Made by a program: the position numbers and the translations under genes
Part shown: piece after piece, positions 1 to 8,992 of the stretch
How the letters are laid out: the number at the start of each line of letters is the position of its first letter
How positions within the stretch are numbered: position 1 is the stretch's first letter
Source: Hippasteria phrygiana
Lineage: Eukaryota > Echinodermata > Asteroidea > Valvatida > Goniasteridae
DNA length: 64,000 nucleotides
Reading direction: 5' to 3'
Assembly: GCA_037893225.1 (NCBI GenBank)
Contig: JAZGUH010000113.1
Location: 2,046,001-2,110,000, forward strand
Notes under the pieces: model-generated
What the model was told of the DNA's origin: nothing
The model's input: only the letters and a program-made list of their open reading frames with translations
The model's database searches: none

Positions 1-369
1 TGTAAGACGGGTGGTTGGGCGGACAAGAGGTGTCAGCTCGAGAAAGGAGCCGTCGTATGCAAGTTCCTGTTGTTGGACTGCATCGACGACTGCCTCTCTC
101 GAGCTGAGATAGATGGCAATTCGGCCATTTGAGATGCGTGAAGCGGAAAGAATATCTTTGGGATTCAGGATTTTAGTAATGGCGGCCATATATGATTGAA
201 CGGAGACATTGTCAGCCGCCCTGAAAGAAATTCCATTGTTCCTAGTGACATTCCTGAACGGCTCGTCAGGAATGTCAATAGGCCTAGTAGGCCCAACCGA
301 GGGCACGCTCGGGCCAGCCGAGGGTACGCTCGGCTGAGCCTTTACAGATGTGTTCGCTTGACTGGTCAT
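1..369 (-). CDS. LINE ORF1 protein, N-terminal part (runs off window)
   Basis: The ATG at 369-367 opens 123 codons without a stop up to the window edge. The protein matches the ORF1 N-terminus of the adjacent copy (start at 6838): a Pro/Ser/Gly-rich leader with a repeated PSVPS-GP motif, followed by the start of an RRM-like region. ORF1 proteins of this group bind element RNA. The differences from the other copy are mostly single substitutions and the frame is kept, which suggests a fairly young copy. The CCHC knuckle and C-terminus would lie outside the window. Confidence 0.8.
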   Translation of the reverse strand, partial: MTSQANTSVKAQPSVPSAGPSVPSVGPTRPIDIPDEPFRNVTRNNGISFRAADNVSVQSYMAAITKILNPKDILSASRISNGRIAIYLSSREAVVDAVQQQELAYDGSFLELTPLVRPTTRLT

Positions 370-578
370 GGTGACCAGCCACAGCGAGAAATGAACGAAA
401 TGAAATGCAAAATGAACGTAAAATTACTCTAAAATGATAACACCCGACAGAAGGAGGACGGTCTAGTTAGACCTATAAAGAAAACGGAATACAACAGTAT
501 AAAAACGTGGACCTAACAGGGTCTAAAAGCTGAAATATTCTTACTTTTCCGGAGCTCGATCGAAACACGTCCGAACAC
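1..578 (-). mobile_element. Tx1-like LINE, 5' end of a second copy (partial)
   Basis: This segment is nearly identical to positions 6470-7048, the 5' end of the full-length LINE beside it. It holds a 5' UTR (370-578) and the beginning of ORF1, and runs off the left edge. Its 5' end abuts a (GAA)n tract, exactly as in the neighbouring copy. Confidence 0.9.
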
Positions 579-615
579 GAAGAAGAAGAAGAAGAAGAAG
601 AAGAAGAAGAAGAAG
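579..615. repeat. (GAA)n microsatellite between two LINE copies
   Basis: About twelve GAA units separate the 5' end of one LINE (left) from the 3' end of the next (right). On the LINE strand this is a (TTC)n target tract. Confidence 0.95.
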
Positions 616-1274
616 ACTTTTTTTTGACTTTTCCAAGGAAAACTTTATTTAAATCCTTGAAATATACAAAATAATACATAATGTATGTACATAATTAAAA
701 GAATTGTGAGAAAAATACATTAAGTACTGTAAAGCACTGTAAAACAAAGAGTAAACCAATAATACAAAGTAATTGCATAAACATTAGAAACCAAAAATTA
801 AACTATTTATGCAAGGGAGCATAAGAAAGGAGAAAAGAAGGGGGATCCTGTACGGCCGGGGAAACAGCACGATTTTGGCTGACCCCGTCGAGGATCCCCG
901 GGAGGGGGAGCCACCAGATAACTGGGTGTGGGCCATATGGCCCACTCCGGCGGCTCCCAAAGGGGTAGGCGAAAGAAAAAGAAGGGAGAGAAAGGGGTAG
1001 GGACCTAGATAGACCCTGGGATGGGAGGGGGAGGGTGGACCGAGAGGGGTCAGAGAGGTGGGGAGGGGGGGGGGGGGGGGGAACAACCATGTCACAATTA
1101 CAAAATTGGGGACATAAATTGTAAATGGTAGAGGGGGAACAAAAGGGAGCGAATGGGCTAGGGCCAGCCCGAGTCCCAGTGGCAGAGCCGTAACACGTCA
1201 CACCTAAGCTAAGGCGAACAGCTATCAAGGACTCGGGCTAGTGACCCCACCCCGCCAAGAATACACCTATTTGT

Positions 1275-4200
1275 TTAAAAGAACCATGTCAAAACGTTAT
1301 TATTACAGACTAGGAGGGCATTATTTATACACCATTTATTACAGAAAGCATTGACGTTATCCGACATTTTATAATAAGTGAAATCAAGGAGAATTTTGCT
1401 TCTAAGGCGGTGCTGCCATATAATAAGGGGTTCAACGAACCGGGAGGTACGATATAAGAAATATATGATATTTTTGCAGCTGATGATGAGGAAGTTCGCT
1501 AGACAAACCGCCTCCTTTTTGCGCCCCTTGGCGTGCGGAATCAGCGCCCAATAGACGTCAAAGTTGAGTTGTAGAGACGGAAGTAGACGATGGAGCAGTG
1601 AGTGAAGCAGATTGAGAACAGGTTGTATAGCCGGACAGATAATGAAGAGGTGATGGATCGAGCCCTTCTCTCCGCACCATCCGCAGGTAGAAGATATGTC
1701 AGGGTTGAGATGATGTAGGACGGAGAGAGAGGGCAGAAAGTTGTGAAACAACTTAAACTGAACGTCGCCCTCTTTCTTGGAGGTAGGAAGTTTGTAAATG
1801 TTCCGCCATTGAAGTTGGGTGGAGGAATTGAGGAAGCCCAGTGTGTGCCAGTGAGAGGAGGAGAAGCTTGAATGATGGTTGATCTCCTCGTTGAAAATGG
1901 CATACATAGATTTGGATGGTGCGGAGAGTCCATTGTTGTAGGAAGGTAAGTTGAAACCGACTGGACAGTCCGGAAGAATGGAGATGTTTTGAAGATCGGA
2001 AAGTGGTAGGATGCATCCCTCCTCAGAGAGCAGATTGGGATATTGAAGGATGAGCGTGGAGAGTAGGCGTTTGATGTCCAGATTCAGAAGGCGTAGGGAA
2101 GGAGGTCGGAGTCCTTGAAACGAAGTGACGAGGGTGCGGGCATCGATCCATCGGCCGGTGGTGGGATCCAAAAGATGGCGGACGAGTTTGACTCCACACG
2201 CCGCGAGACGCACGGGAGGGGTTCCCCCACCATCAGCTGCATCGCTCAGAATAGAACAATTTAAGGGCAAATTGTAGACATGGTTGATAGAATCGGGTTG
2301 TGTTTCGACTCGAGCTCCGGACGCCGTCCAAGCACGCAAGAGATCACTATGAAACACGGGGATGCTAATATGAAATTTTGGGTCTGTTTGGAGGTGAAAA
2401 AGATGAAAGTCAAAACCGAGTTTGCGATATTGCCTGAAAAAATGGCCGATCAGAAAGTAGGCGGGATGGGAGTGCAGTCCGAGGAATCGTTGGACAGTGG
2501 CGAGTCTAAAAGTGAAAATGCGTGCTTGGAGGCATGCAAGACCAAGTCCTCCTTTGTCGGGATGTTTATACAGAGTTTCTTTTGTGAGGTAGTGCCTTTT
2601 GTTGGACCAGACGAAGTCAACAAGGGCATTCTGGAGTTCACTTAGGACATTAGCAGGAGGGGAAAGAACGGCAAGAGTATGATAAATTTTAGAAGCGGCC
2701 AGTTGATTGGCAATTAAAGTTTTGCCTTTGAAAGAGAGGGCGTAAAATAGGCGAGACCAGGAGGACAACGTTCTATTTAGTTTATTCTTGCATTTAGCCC
2801 AATTCTGTTGGACATATTTGTTCGAATTTCCTAAGTGAACTCCGAGAAAGGGGAGACCTTCACTGTTCCAGGAAAAATTAAGAGGCTTGTCGCTTCGTCC
2901 GGTCCAGGAACCGGCCCATAGACCCTGGGACTTCTGAGTGTTTAAACATGCAGCAGAGGATTTTGCGAAGAGGCCGTAGGCCTCTTCGACTGCTTGGAAA
3001 CCCGGATCGGAGGTGACAAATACGGAAATGTCGTCTGCGTACGCCGATACAGCGCACGAGAAATCCGTGTCGGGAATATGAAAGGCCTGATCGGCCAGGT
3101 TATTTCTGAGGTGATTTAACAGAGGTTCTATAGCGATGGAGTACAGCAGCCCCGAGAGCGGGCATCCCTGACGTACCCCCTTCTCAAATGAGAAGGGGGC
3201 CGTCAGTGAGCCACACACTTTGACTAGGCTCTCGGCGCCGCCGTACAATATTTGAAGATAGGAGATGAAATTCTTGCCAAAGCCCATGGCTCTCATGGTG
3301 TCGAAGAGATAGCCATGATCAACATTATCAAAAGCTTTTTTCTGATCCAAGTTGATCACGGCGAGGGGGGTGTCAGAAAAATTGGAGTAAGAAATGATGT
3401 CGCGGATAAGATTGATGTTGTCGTAAATGGATCGGCCAGGGACACAGTAGCTTTGGTCTTCGCCAACGACGCTACCAATGCACTGCCTCAGTCTGTTTGC
3501 AAGCAACTTGGCAAAGATCTTGTAATCGGTGTTGAGAAGGGAGACCGGGCGCCAATTGGCAATGTCGGCCAGGTCCCCCTTCTTGGGAAGCAGGGTGATG
3601 GCTGCTTTCCGTAGGGAATGGGGTAAAGAGCCAGATTGGATGGAAGACTCGAGGACAGATAAAAAGTCATTTTTTAGAAGGGGCCAGAAGGACTGAAAAA
3701 ATTCTGAAGAGAGGCCGTCCAGGCCGGGCGTTTTATCTTTGCCAAGTTGCTTGACAGCGAGCTCGAGTTCCTCAATAGACAGAGGACGATCAAGGTCCTC
3801 TGAATCTTCAGAGTCGAGCTCGCCGACATCTTGTAATAGTTGATTGAGGGCGCTCTTGTCAGTGGGGACTCGGCTGTAGAGATTTTTGTAAAAGTCACGA
3901 ACGTGCGTCTTAATTTCAAAAGGATTGTCGGAAATAGCTCCAGAGGAAAGACGGATGTGAGAAATATTTTTAGATAGAGAATTTGATTTTTCCAGATTGA
4001 AGAAATAGGCAGAGCACGAGTCAGTCTCGCTGAGATGTTTAAAACGAGATCTGACAAGAGCGCCCTGAGCTTCAGTTTTAAAAAGAAAGTTTAAATGGTT
4101 TCTTTGTTCAAAAAGGGTGGCTCTAGTTTGGGGTGTTAAGTCCGGCGCAGACTGAATCTCATCGATTTTACGGTTTATTTCCAAAAGGGCGTGCCGTTTT

Positions 4201-5171
4201 TCTTTCGCTAATTTGGAGCTGTACATTTGGGTAAGGGATTTAATGTGCAACTTTCCAAAATCCCACCAAGCGGCGAGATTCGGAAAGTTGCACTTGTCCT
4301 CTCTCCATTGTATCCAGAATTGAATAATAATATCGCGGTAGTTGTTATCTCCGAGGAGCGAGTTGTTGAAATGCCAATAGGCACTGCTCCTCGGAGTATG
4401 CGAAGGGATTTTAATTGTTAAGGTAACTGCACAGTGGTCTGAAAGGGAGCACGGAAGAATAGAACAGGAGTAAATGGAAGAAAGAATACTAGGTGACACG
4501 TAAAAGCGATCCAACCTGGCTTTGGAAACCCCGCATAGTTTAGCGGGATTATTCCTCAGCCAGGTGAATTTTTGGTAGAGGGGATTCAGTCTGCGCCAGG
4601 CGTCACAAAGAGACAATGCATTGACAGCGTCCCTGAGAGCCATGGCAACTTTGGGTCTGTGCTCGATCGGCATACACAGACGATCAATAGCCGGGTTTTC
4701 GGTACAATTAAAATCACCTCCGATCACAATGACACCGTCACCGCAGCCGGAACAGTGGTCAAGTAATTTATTGAGTGCAAGTAAAGCACTTTTATCAAAT
4801 TGGGGAATAAGGGTATTATAAATATGATAAATGATATTATTGAGTTTAATTTTAGAATATATAATATGTCCATCATAGATGGTAGAAGAAGAAATAACTT
4901 CGACGTTATTGCTATTTTTAACAAGAGTAGTTACTCCCGAGCCTTTGGGCCCGGGAGAACAGAAAGGGGAGTAGGACCACATGTTCCAGCAAGGGCTGTT
5001 TTCATTTAAATGATAAGTTTCTTGCAAAAGAACTATGTCGGGGTTAAAAGCAATTTGGTCAATATATATTTGAAAGGAATTGTTATGGATAGGTGCGGAA
5101 CAGCCGGCGGTGTTGAGAGTCAGCAGTGACAGTGTCATTGCTAGGATGGGCACAAATCTACATAATTCCAT
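1275..5171 (-). CDS. LINE ORF2: APE endonuclease / reverse transcriptase
   Basis: This 1298-residue protein nicks target DNA and reverse-transcribes element RNA at the nick. Residues 1-250 form an APE-type endonuclease: LLQETY near 48-53, GGDFNCTENP at 151-160 and SDHCAVT at 244-250. The RT domain follows, with LPKKGDLADIANWRP, NLDQKKAFDNVDH, GVRQGCPLSGLLYSIAIEPL and the catalytic AYADD box near residue 707. A C-terminal zinc-finger (CGWCGEKGSIHH...C, near residue 1160) is typical of L1-like ORF2s. The ATG lies 15 bases after the stop of the ORF1 C-terminal frame, so reinitiation is plausible. No stop or frameshift is present. Confidence 0.93.
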   Translation of the reverse strand: MELCRFVPILAMTLSLLTLNTAGCSAPIHNNSFQIYIDQIAFNPDIVLLQETYHLNENSPCWNMWSYSPFCSPGPKGSGVTTLVKNSNNVEVISSSTIYDGHIIYSKIKLNNIIYHIYNTLIPQFDKSALLALNKLLDHCSGCGDGVIVIGGDFNCTENPAIDRLCMPIEHRPKVAMALRDAVNALSLCDAWRRLNPLYQKFTWLRNNPAKLCGVSKARLDRFYVSPSILSSIYSCSILPCSLSDHCAVTLTIKIPSHTPRSSAYWHFNNSLLGDNNYRDIIIQFWIQWREDKCNFPNLAAWWDFGKLHIKSLTQMYSSKLAKEKRHALLEINRKIDEIQSAPDLTPQTRATLFEQRNHLNFLFKTEAQGALVRSRFKHLSETDSCSAYFFNLEKSNSLSKNISHIRLSSGAISDNPFEIKTHVRDFYKNLYSRVPTDKSALNQLLQDVGELDSEDSEDLDRPLSIEELELAVKQLGKDKTPGLDGLSSEFFQSFWPLLKNDFLSVLESSIQSGSLPHSLRKAAITLLPKKGDLADIANWRPVSLLNTDYKIFAKLLANRLRQCIGSVVGEDQSYCVPGRSIYDNINLIRDIISYSNFSDTPLAVINLDQKKAFDNVDHGYLFDTMRAMGFGKNFISYLQILYGGAESLVKVCGSLTAPFSFEKGVRQGCPLSGLLYSIAIEPLLNHLRNNLADQAFHIPDTDFSCAVSAYADDISVFVTSDPGFQAVEEAYGLFAKSSAACLNTQKSQGLWAGSWTGRSDKPLNFSWNSEGLPFLGVHLGNSNKYVQQNWAKCKNKLNRTLSSWSRLFYALSFKGKTLIANQLAASKIYHTLAVLSPPANVLSELQNALVDFVWSNKRHYLTKETLYKHPDKGGLGLACLQARIFTFRLATVQRFLGLHSHPAYFLIGHFFRQYRKLGFDFHLFHLQTDPKFHISIPVFHSDLLRAWTASGARVETQPDSINHVYNLPLNCSILSDAADGGGTPPVRLAACGVKLVRHLLDPTTGRWIDARTLVTSFQGLRPPSLRLLNLDIKRLLSTLILQYPNLLSEEGCILPLSDLQNISILPDCPVGFNLPSYNNGLSAPSKSMYAIFNEEINHHSSFSSSHWHTLGFLNSSTQLQWRNIYKLPTSKKEGDVQFKLFHNFLPSLSVLHHLNPDISSTCGWCGEKGSIHHLFIICPAIQPVLNLLHSLLHRLLPSLQLNFDVYWALIPHAKGRKKEAVCLANFLIISCKNIIYFLYRTSRFVEPLIIWQHRLRSKILLDFTYYKMSDNVNAFCNKWCINNALLVCNNNVLTWFF

Positions 5172-5186
5172 AATGAAAAAAAAGAA

Positions 5187-5684
5187 CTATTTATCTAAAG
5201 TATTGAGAAGTTTGGAGATCCTCTGCTGCATGCGTTTTTGCAGAAGGGGGTGGTTGCGTAGGGGTTTGAGTTGTCTAACCAGCCCAGGAATGTTTGCCGT
5301 GAATTTTCTGGCAATCTGGGCTGGCTTCTTTCTAGCTTTAACCGAAGACAGGAAATCAATGAGTTCAGATTGAGATAGTGGGCCTTTGGTTAGTGGGAAG
5401 ACTTTAGACGGAAGGTCTTCGTCCGTCTGTGTGTCCTCCCAGTTCACGGAGTCGGTGTCGGCCTCGCCCGCGGTGGACGCCGGAGTCGAGGGCATGGGTG
5501 TTTGGGAACCACCGAGGGGGGTGGGTGGGATGGAGGACTGGGAGTTGAGGGCTTGGGAGAGGGTGGGAGAGGCTGTCGACATGGGGCTCGGTTGTTTCCT
5601 GGCCAGTTTTCTGCGAGGAGAGGGTGAATGAAGGGGAATGAGTTTAGAGGAGTCATTCACAGGAGTGGGGGAACCTGTTTGCGT
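5187..5684 (-). pseudogene. LINE ORF1 C-terminal part, in the -1 frame
   Basis: This frame opens after a TAA at 5687-5685 and overlaps the ORF1 end by 28 bases. It has no convincing ATG at its start; the first candidate is a GTG at 5660. It encodes a Ser/Pro-rich linker, an acidic stretch (WEDTQTDEDL) and a helical basic C-terminus (LSQSELIDFLSSVKARKKPA and following) that looks like the usual end of a Tx1-type ORF1. I infer that one base was lost or gained near the C5 run at about 5669-5673, or that a programmed -1 shift joins the two. The heptamer there is not a canonical slippery site, so an indel is more likely. Confidence 0.65.
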
Positions 5685-6838
5685 TTAGCAACAACGTCCG
5701 AGAAGGATCTGGAGGGGGGAGGGGGGGAGCCCCATATCGGCAGCACTTCGGGGGAATTGGAGGGAGGATTGGTAGGAGGAGCCCGGACTCCGCCCCCGCC
5801 AGGGGTGCGCGCTGCATCCGCAGCGAGCGTGCTCGGGCCGGCCGAGTCCGACGCGCGGGGCGAGCCGGACGAATAACGGCCGTAGCCCCATGATGGCCGA
5901 GGACCAGCATAGCTCTTGGGGGGCGCGCACGCTGCGGCCCAGGGCCGGGACCCCTCAGGGACCCCGCCCGTGGGTGGGGGTGGCGCGGCGGTCGGAACTT
6001 CCGACCGACGCGCCGACCCCGCAGGCGCAGGGGAGGCGGGGCCGGGCGGGTCGGATTTGGATCGTTTGGGTGGGTGTTTGGGGTCGGATTTGGAATTAGG
6101 TTTGACGAAGACGGGTGGGGGGTTGAGGGGGTTTGTGTCGCCATTGGCACCGTCGTCCCCGCGGGCGGGGTTCTGCTTCTTGCAGGCTCTGCTTATGTGG
6201 CCGAATTCGCCGCAATTGAAGCAGCGCACCGACTCCGTGGATAGAAATACTCGATAGTTAGTACCGTTATAGTGGAAGTTGATATGATCGGGAGGGGTAA
6301 CGTTTGGGTTGAGAAGAATTTGAACCTGCCTTCGGAAGCTCATTATGTGATTTAGACTTTTACTCTTGAGTCCAAGGGGAATGGGCCGGATTTGGGACAC
6401 CACCTTACAAAAGGACGATAGGTTGGCTGCAATGACTCCGTTCGGGATTTCAGGGTACACGTTGGAAAGTGTAAGACGGGTGGTGGGTCGGACAAGGGGA
6501 GTCAGCTCGAGAAAGGAGCCGTCGTATGCGAGTTCCTGTTGTTGAACTGCATCGACGACCGCCTCTCTCGAGCTGAGGTATATGGCAATGCGGCCATTGG
6601 AAATTCTGGAAGCGGAGAGTATTTCTTTAGGATTCAGGATTTTTGTAATGGCGTCCATGTAAGATTGAACGGAGACATTGTCAGCCGCTTTGAATGAAAT
6701 GTCATTGTTGCGGGTAACATTCCTGAAAGGCTCATTACCCTCAACAATGGGCTTAGTAGGCCCAGCCGAGGGCACGCTCGGGCCAGCCGAGGGCACGCTC
6801 GGCTGAGCCCTTACAGATGTGTTCGCTTGACTGGTCAT
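5657..6838 (-). CDS. LINE ORF1: RNA-binding protein with CCHC knuckle
   Basis: The 393-residue frame starts with MTSQANTSV and a Pro/Ser-rich leader. Residues about 45-205 resemble the RRM-like core of Tx1-type ORF1 proteins. A zinc knuckle, CFNCGEFGHISRACKK (C-x2-C-x4-H-x4-C), follows near residue 215, then a low-complexity Pro/Ser tail. The frame ends at TGA 5659-5657, just past a C5 run on the coding strand. The natural C-terminus appears to continue in the -1 frame (next entry), so this is probably a truncated ORF1. The ATG is conserved in the second copy at 369. Confidence 0.85.
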   Translation of the reverse strand: MTSQANTSVRAQPSVPSAGPSVPSAGPTKPIVEGNEPFRNVTRNNDISFKAADNVSVQSYMDAITKILNPKEILSASRISNGRIAIYLSSREAVVDAVQQQELAYDGSFLELTPLVRPTTRLTLSNVYPEIPNGVIAANLSSFCKVVSQIRPIPLGLKSKSLNHIMSFRRQVQILLNPNVTPPDHINFHYNGTNYRVFLSTESVRCFNCGEFGHISRACKKQNPARGDDGANGDTNPLNPPPVFVKPNSKSDPKHPPKRSKSDPPGPASPAPAGSARRSEVPTAAPPPPTGGVPEGSRPWAAACAPPKSYAGPRPSWGYGRYSSGSPRASDSAGPSTLAADAARTPGGGGVRAPPTNPPSNSPEVLPIWGSPPPPSRSFSDVVAKRKQVPPLL

Positions 6839-7048
6839 GGTGACCAGCCACAGCGAGAAAACAACGAAATGAAATGCAAAATGAACGTAAAATTACTCTT
6901 AAATGATAACACCCGACAAAAGGAGGAGGGTCTAGTAGGACCTATAAACAAAACCGAATACAACAATATAAAAACTAGGACCATACGCGGTCTAAAACGC
7001 TAGATATTCTTACTTTTCCGGGAGCTCGATCGAAACACGTCCGAACAC

Positions 7049-7077
7049 GAAGAAGAAGAAGAAGAAGAAGAAAAAAA
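7049..7077. repeat. (GAA)n plus A tract at the LINE 5' end
   Basis: GAA units followed by an A run immediately border the 5' end of the full-length LINE. The same junction sequence (CGAACACGAAGAAG) occurs at 572-585 beside the second copy. Confidence 0.9.
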
Positions 7078-7080
7078 AAA

Positions 7081-7181
7081 AAAAATCAGAACAAAAACAA
7101 AGCCTTTTCCGAAGGATTTCGGAAAAGCCAAAAATCAGAACAAAAACAAGGCCTTTTCCGACTGGAAGTGTCGGAAAAGCC
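7081..7181. repeat. Duplicated 50-bp hairpin unit
   Basis: Two tandem units each contain GCCTTTTCCG ... CGGAAAAGCC, a 10-bp perfect stem with a short loop (7102-7129 and 7150-7180). Both are preceded by the same AATCAGAACAAAAACAA leader. No coding signal is present. Confidence 0.8.
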
Positions 7182-7225
7182 AAAAACGAACCCGAGGGGA
7201 GGCCTACACAATTGTACCATGTGTA

Positions 7226-7446
7226 CGAGTTGACTGGGGTACGGGTTGACTCGGGTACGAGTTGACTCGGGTACGAGTTGACTCGGGTACGAGTTGACTC
7301 GGGTACGAGTTGACTCGGGTACGAGTTGACTCGGGTACGAGTTGACTCGGGTACGAGTTGACTCGGGTACGAGTTGACTCGGGTACGAGTTGACTCGGGT
7401 ACGAGTTGACTCGGGTACGAGTTGACTCGGGTACGAGTTGACTCAT
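7226..7446. repeat. 15-bp minisatellite, GTACGAGTTGACTCG unit
   Basis: About fourteen nearly perfect units of GTACGAGTTGACTCG. Because 15 is a multiple of three, all frames stay open across it, giving repetitive translations that are not a protein. Degenerate relatives occur at 26462-26495 and 26762-26815. Confidence 0.95.
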
Positions 7447-7486
7447 AGTTTACCAATAAACCAGTTTGGTTTTTCAACTGTGGTTG

Positions 7487-7894
7487 GAAAGATTTTACTT
7501 TAAGTTTAATAGCCCCACCAAAATCGGTAAAGAACAGCAACATTTTGAAAAATAACCAACCCTCTTTGACAACAACTGTCTAAACATGTGGCACAACCTG
7601 TTATTTCAAGATTTATTTCAGCAAAATCTGTAAAAAATTAGGAAAAAGTTAACATGTATGTGCACACTTTGGAGTGACTATACATGGTGCCAACTGCCAA
7701 GAACTTCTAGTTCTAACACAGAAAACACAAATTTCTTCCCCTATATTGCACTAAAATGTCCCAACAGAATTCTCAAAATTAAAAGTTGTGCCAAGTGTTT
7801 ATTATATAATTATGAACACAAATGGATGGTTATTTTCCAAGATTTGCTGTTTCTAACCGATTTTGGTGGGGGTATTAAAGTAAAATCTTTCCGT
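7487..7894. mobile_element. Foldback (MITE-like) element
   Basis: The left arm (about 7487-7610) is an imperfect inverted repeat of the right arm (about 7780-7894). For example, GGAAAGATTTTACTTTAA and ACCAAAATCGGT recur on the opposite strand at the right. No coding capacity. The superfamily cannot be assigned because the target duplication is unclear. Confidence 0.65.
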
Positions 7895-8992
7895 TTAATA
7901 TCCGTATATTTTGTATTATAACACCCTACTACATGACAGTACATGTAGACCTAGCATACGCAATTTTCCATTGCATAAATGAATCACTATTATTAGTATT
8001 ACAACATGTACAATGGATGAGCACTGCAGTTTTCACGACAAAAATTACAATCGTAAAACGATTTAGGCCTTACCTGAGATCCAACAGCTCCAAAGCCGTA
8101 TCAACAGGAACAGGATTTACCAAACATCAGGATGATTTCAACAGAATTCTCGTATTAAATACTGGTTATGCGAAACGCAGCTGCACTGACAGAGCACAAC
8201 GTACATTTACATGTATACAGGAATTCGCCGACGCCATTTTTACAGTGGTGCCGCGCTCGCGTGCAGGCTGCCCGCGTTCTTTAATTTGATTCGCGTGCGC
8301 ATTTTGGCAAGTTGTAAACAGCCTGTTGGTCGAAGCTGCGTCGAGCGCGTGCGTCTCGCCACCGCAGTAAATGCTTCTAATTTTGGTCGCCGGATTCGTC
8401 TATACGCTGTCCGTTAGAACAATTGGCGGCCCTGCCGATTTTTTTAGCGCGCGATATTGCGGACGTGGTTTTAATCACTTTCGTGTTACCGGTTGTTTTT
8501 AGTCAAAGAGCTAAGAAAGTGTTCTTAGTCACACGACGAATCACCGATTCGGTGAAGGCGACGTATTTACGCCATTATTTGAAATTTTTTACATTGATTC
8601 AAATAAAATAATAAATAATTCGTCAAACAATCCACAAGGGATCAACAGTCTGTTTAAAGAATAGTCTGGGTAATGAAAAGTGTCATCATTTATTCAAGAC
8701 ATACTGCAAAAATGCTTCAAATGTATACAATTCTGAAAATCAACGCTAATTTTAGTGCAAAGAATTTAATCCCGGCAAATTTCACTAAAAAGCAATGGAA
8801 AAAAATAGTTTTGCTCAAATTGCGTGACTGATTTTTATTAGTCAAAATATCAGCAATGACTAACGTAAACTGGTCAGTGTTTGCCTTTACGTTAGTCCTG
8901 CGTTGATTAAATTAGTCATTTATGCTTGACTAATCTAAATTAGTAATTTTGACTTATTTATCAGCCAAAATGACTAACTTATGTTAACAGTG
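7895..8992. other. Non-coding stretch, no recognised gene
   Basis: I see no supported gene. Short open frames (e.g. 7933-8289) have no recognisable domain. Positions 8825-8960 are rich in short TTAGTCA/TGACTAA inverted motifs that could form weak hairpins. Confidence 0.5.

Larger units (their letters stand above)
616..7048 (-). mobile_element. Full-length Tx1/L1-type non-LTR retrotransposon
   Basis: Reading on the minus strand the order is: 5' UTR (7048-6839), ORF1 (6838-5657) with a frameshifted C-terminal part (to 5187), ORF2 (5171-1275), 3' UTR (1274-616). The 3' end reads GAAAAGTC, an A tract, then GTC, followed directly by (TTC)n. The endonuclease, RT and zinc-finger layout and the CCHC-type ORF1 fit the Tx1 clade of L1-like elements. 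The 3' UTR contains a 20-base G run on the plus strand near 1062-1081. ORF2 is intact, so only the ORF1 frameshift argues against recent autonomy. Confidence 0.88.

Noticed and set aside
473..679. Minus-strand frame with a poly-serine run
   Set aside because: It is the translation of the (GAA)n tract and the LINE 3' end, not a gene.
784..1228. Overlapping Pro-rich frames
   Set aside because: They are chance frames in the LINE 3' UTR around a G run; the other LINE copy does not keep them.
7010..7543. A 177-residue minus-strand frame with NSYPSQLVPESTRT repeats
   Set aside because: A 15-bp minisatellite cannot produce stops if its unit lacks them. There is no start context or homologue.
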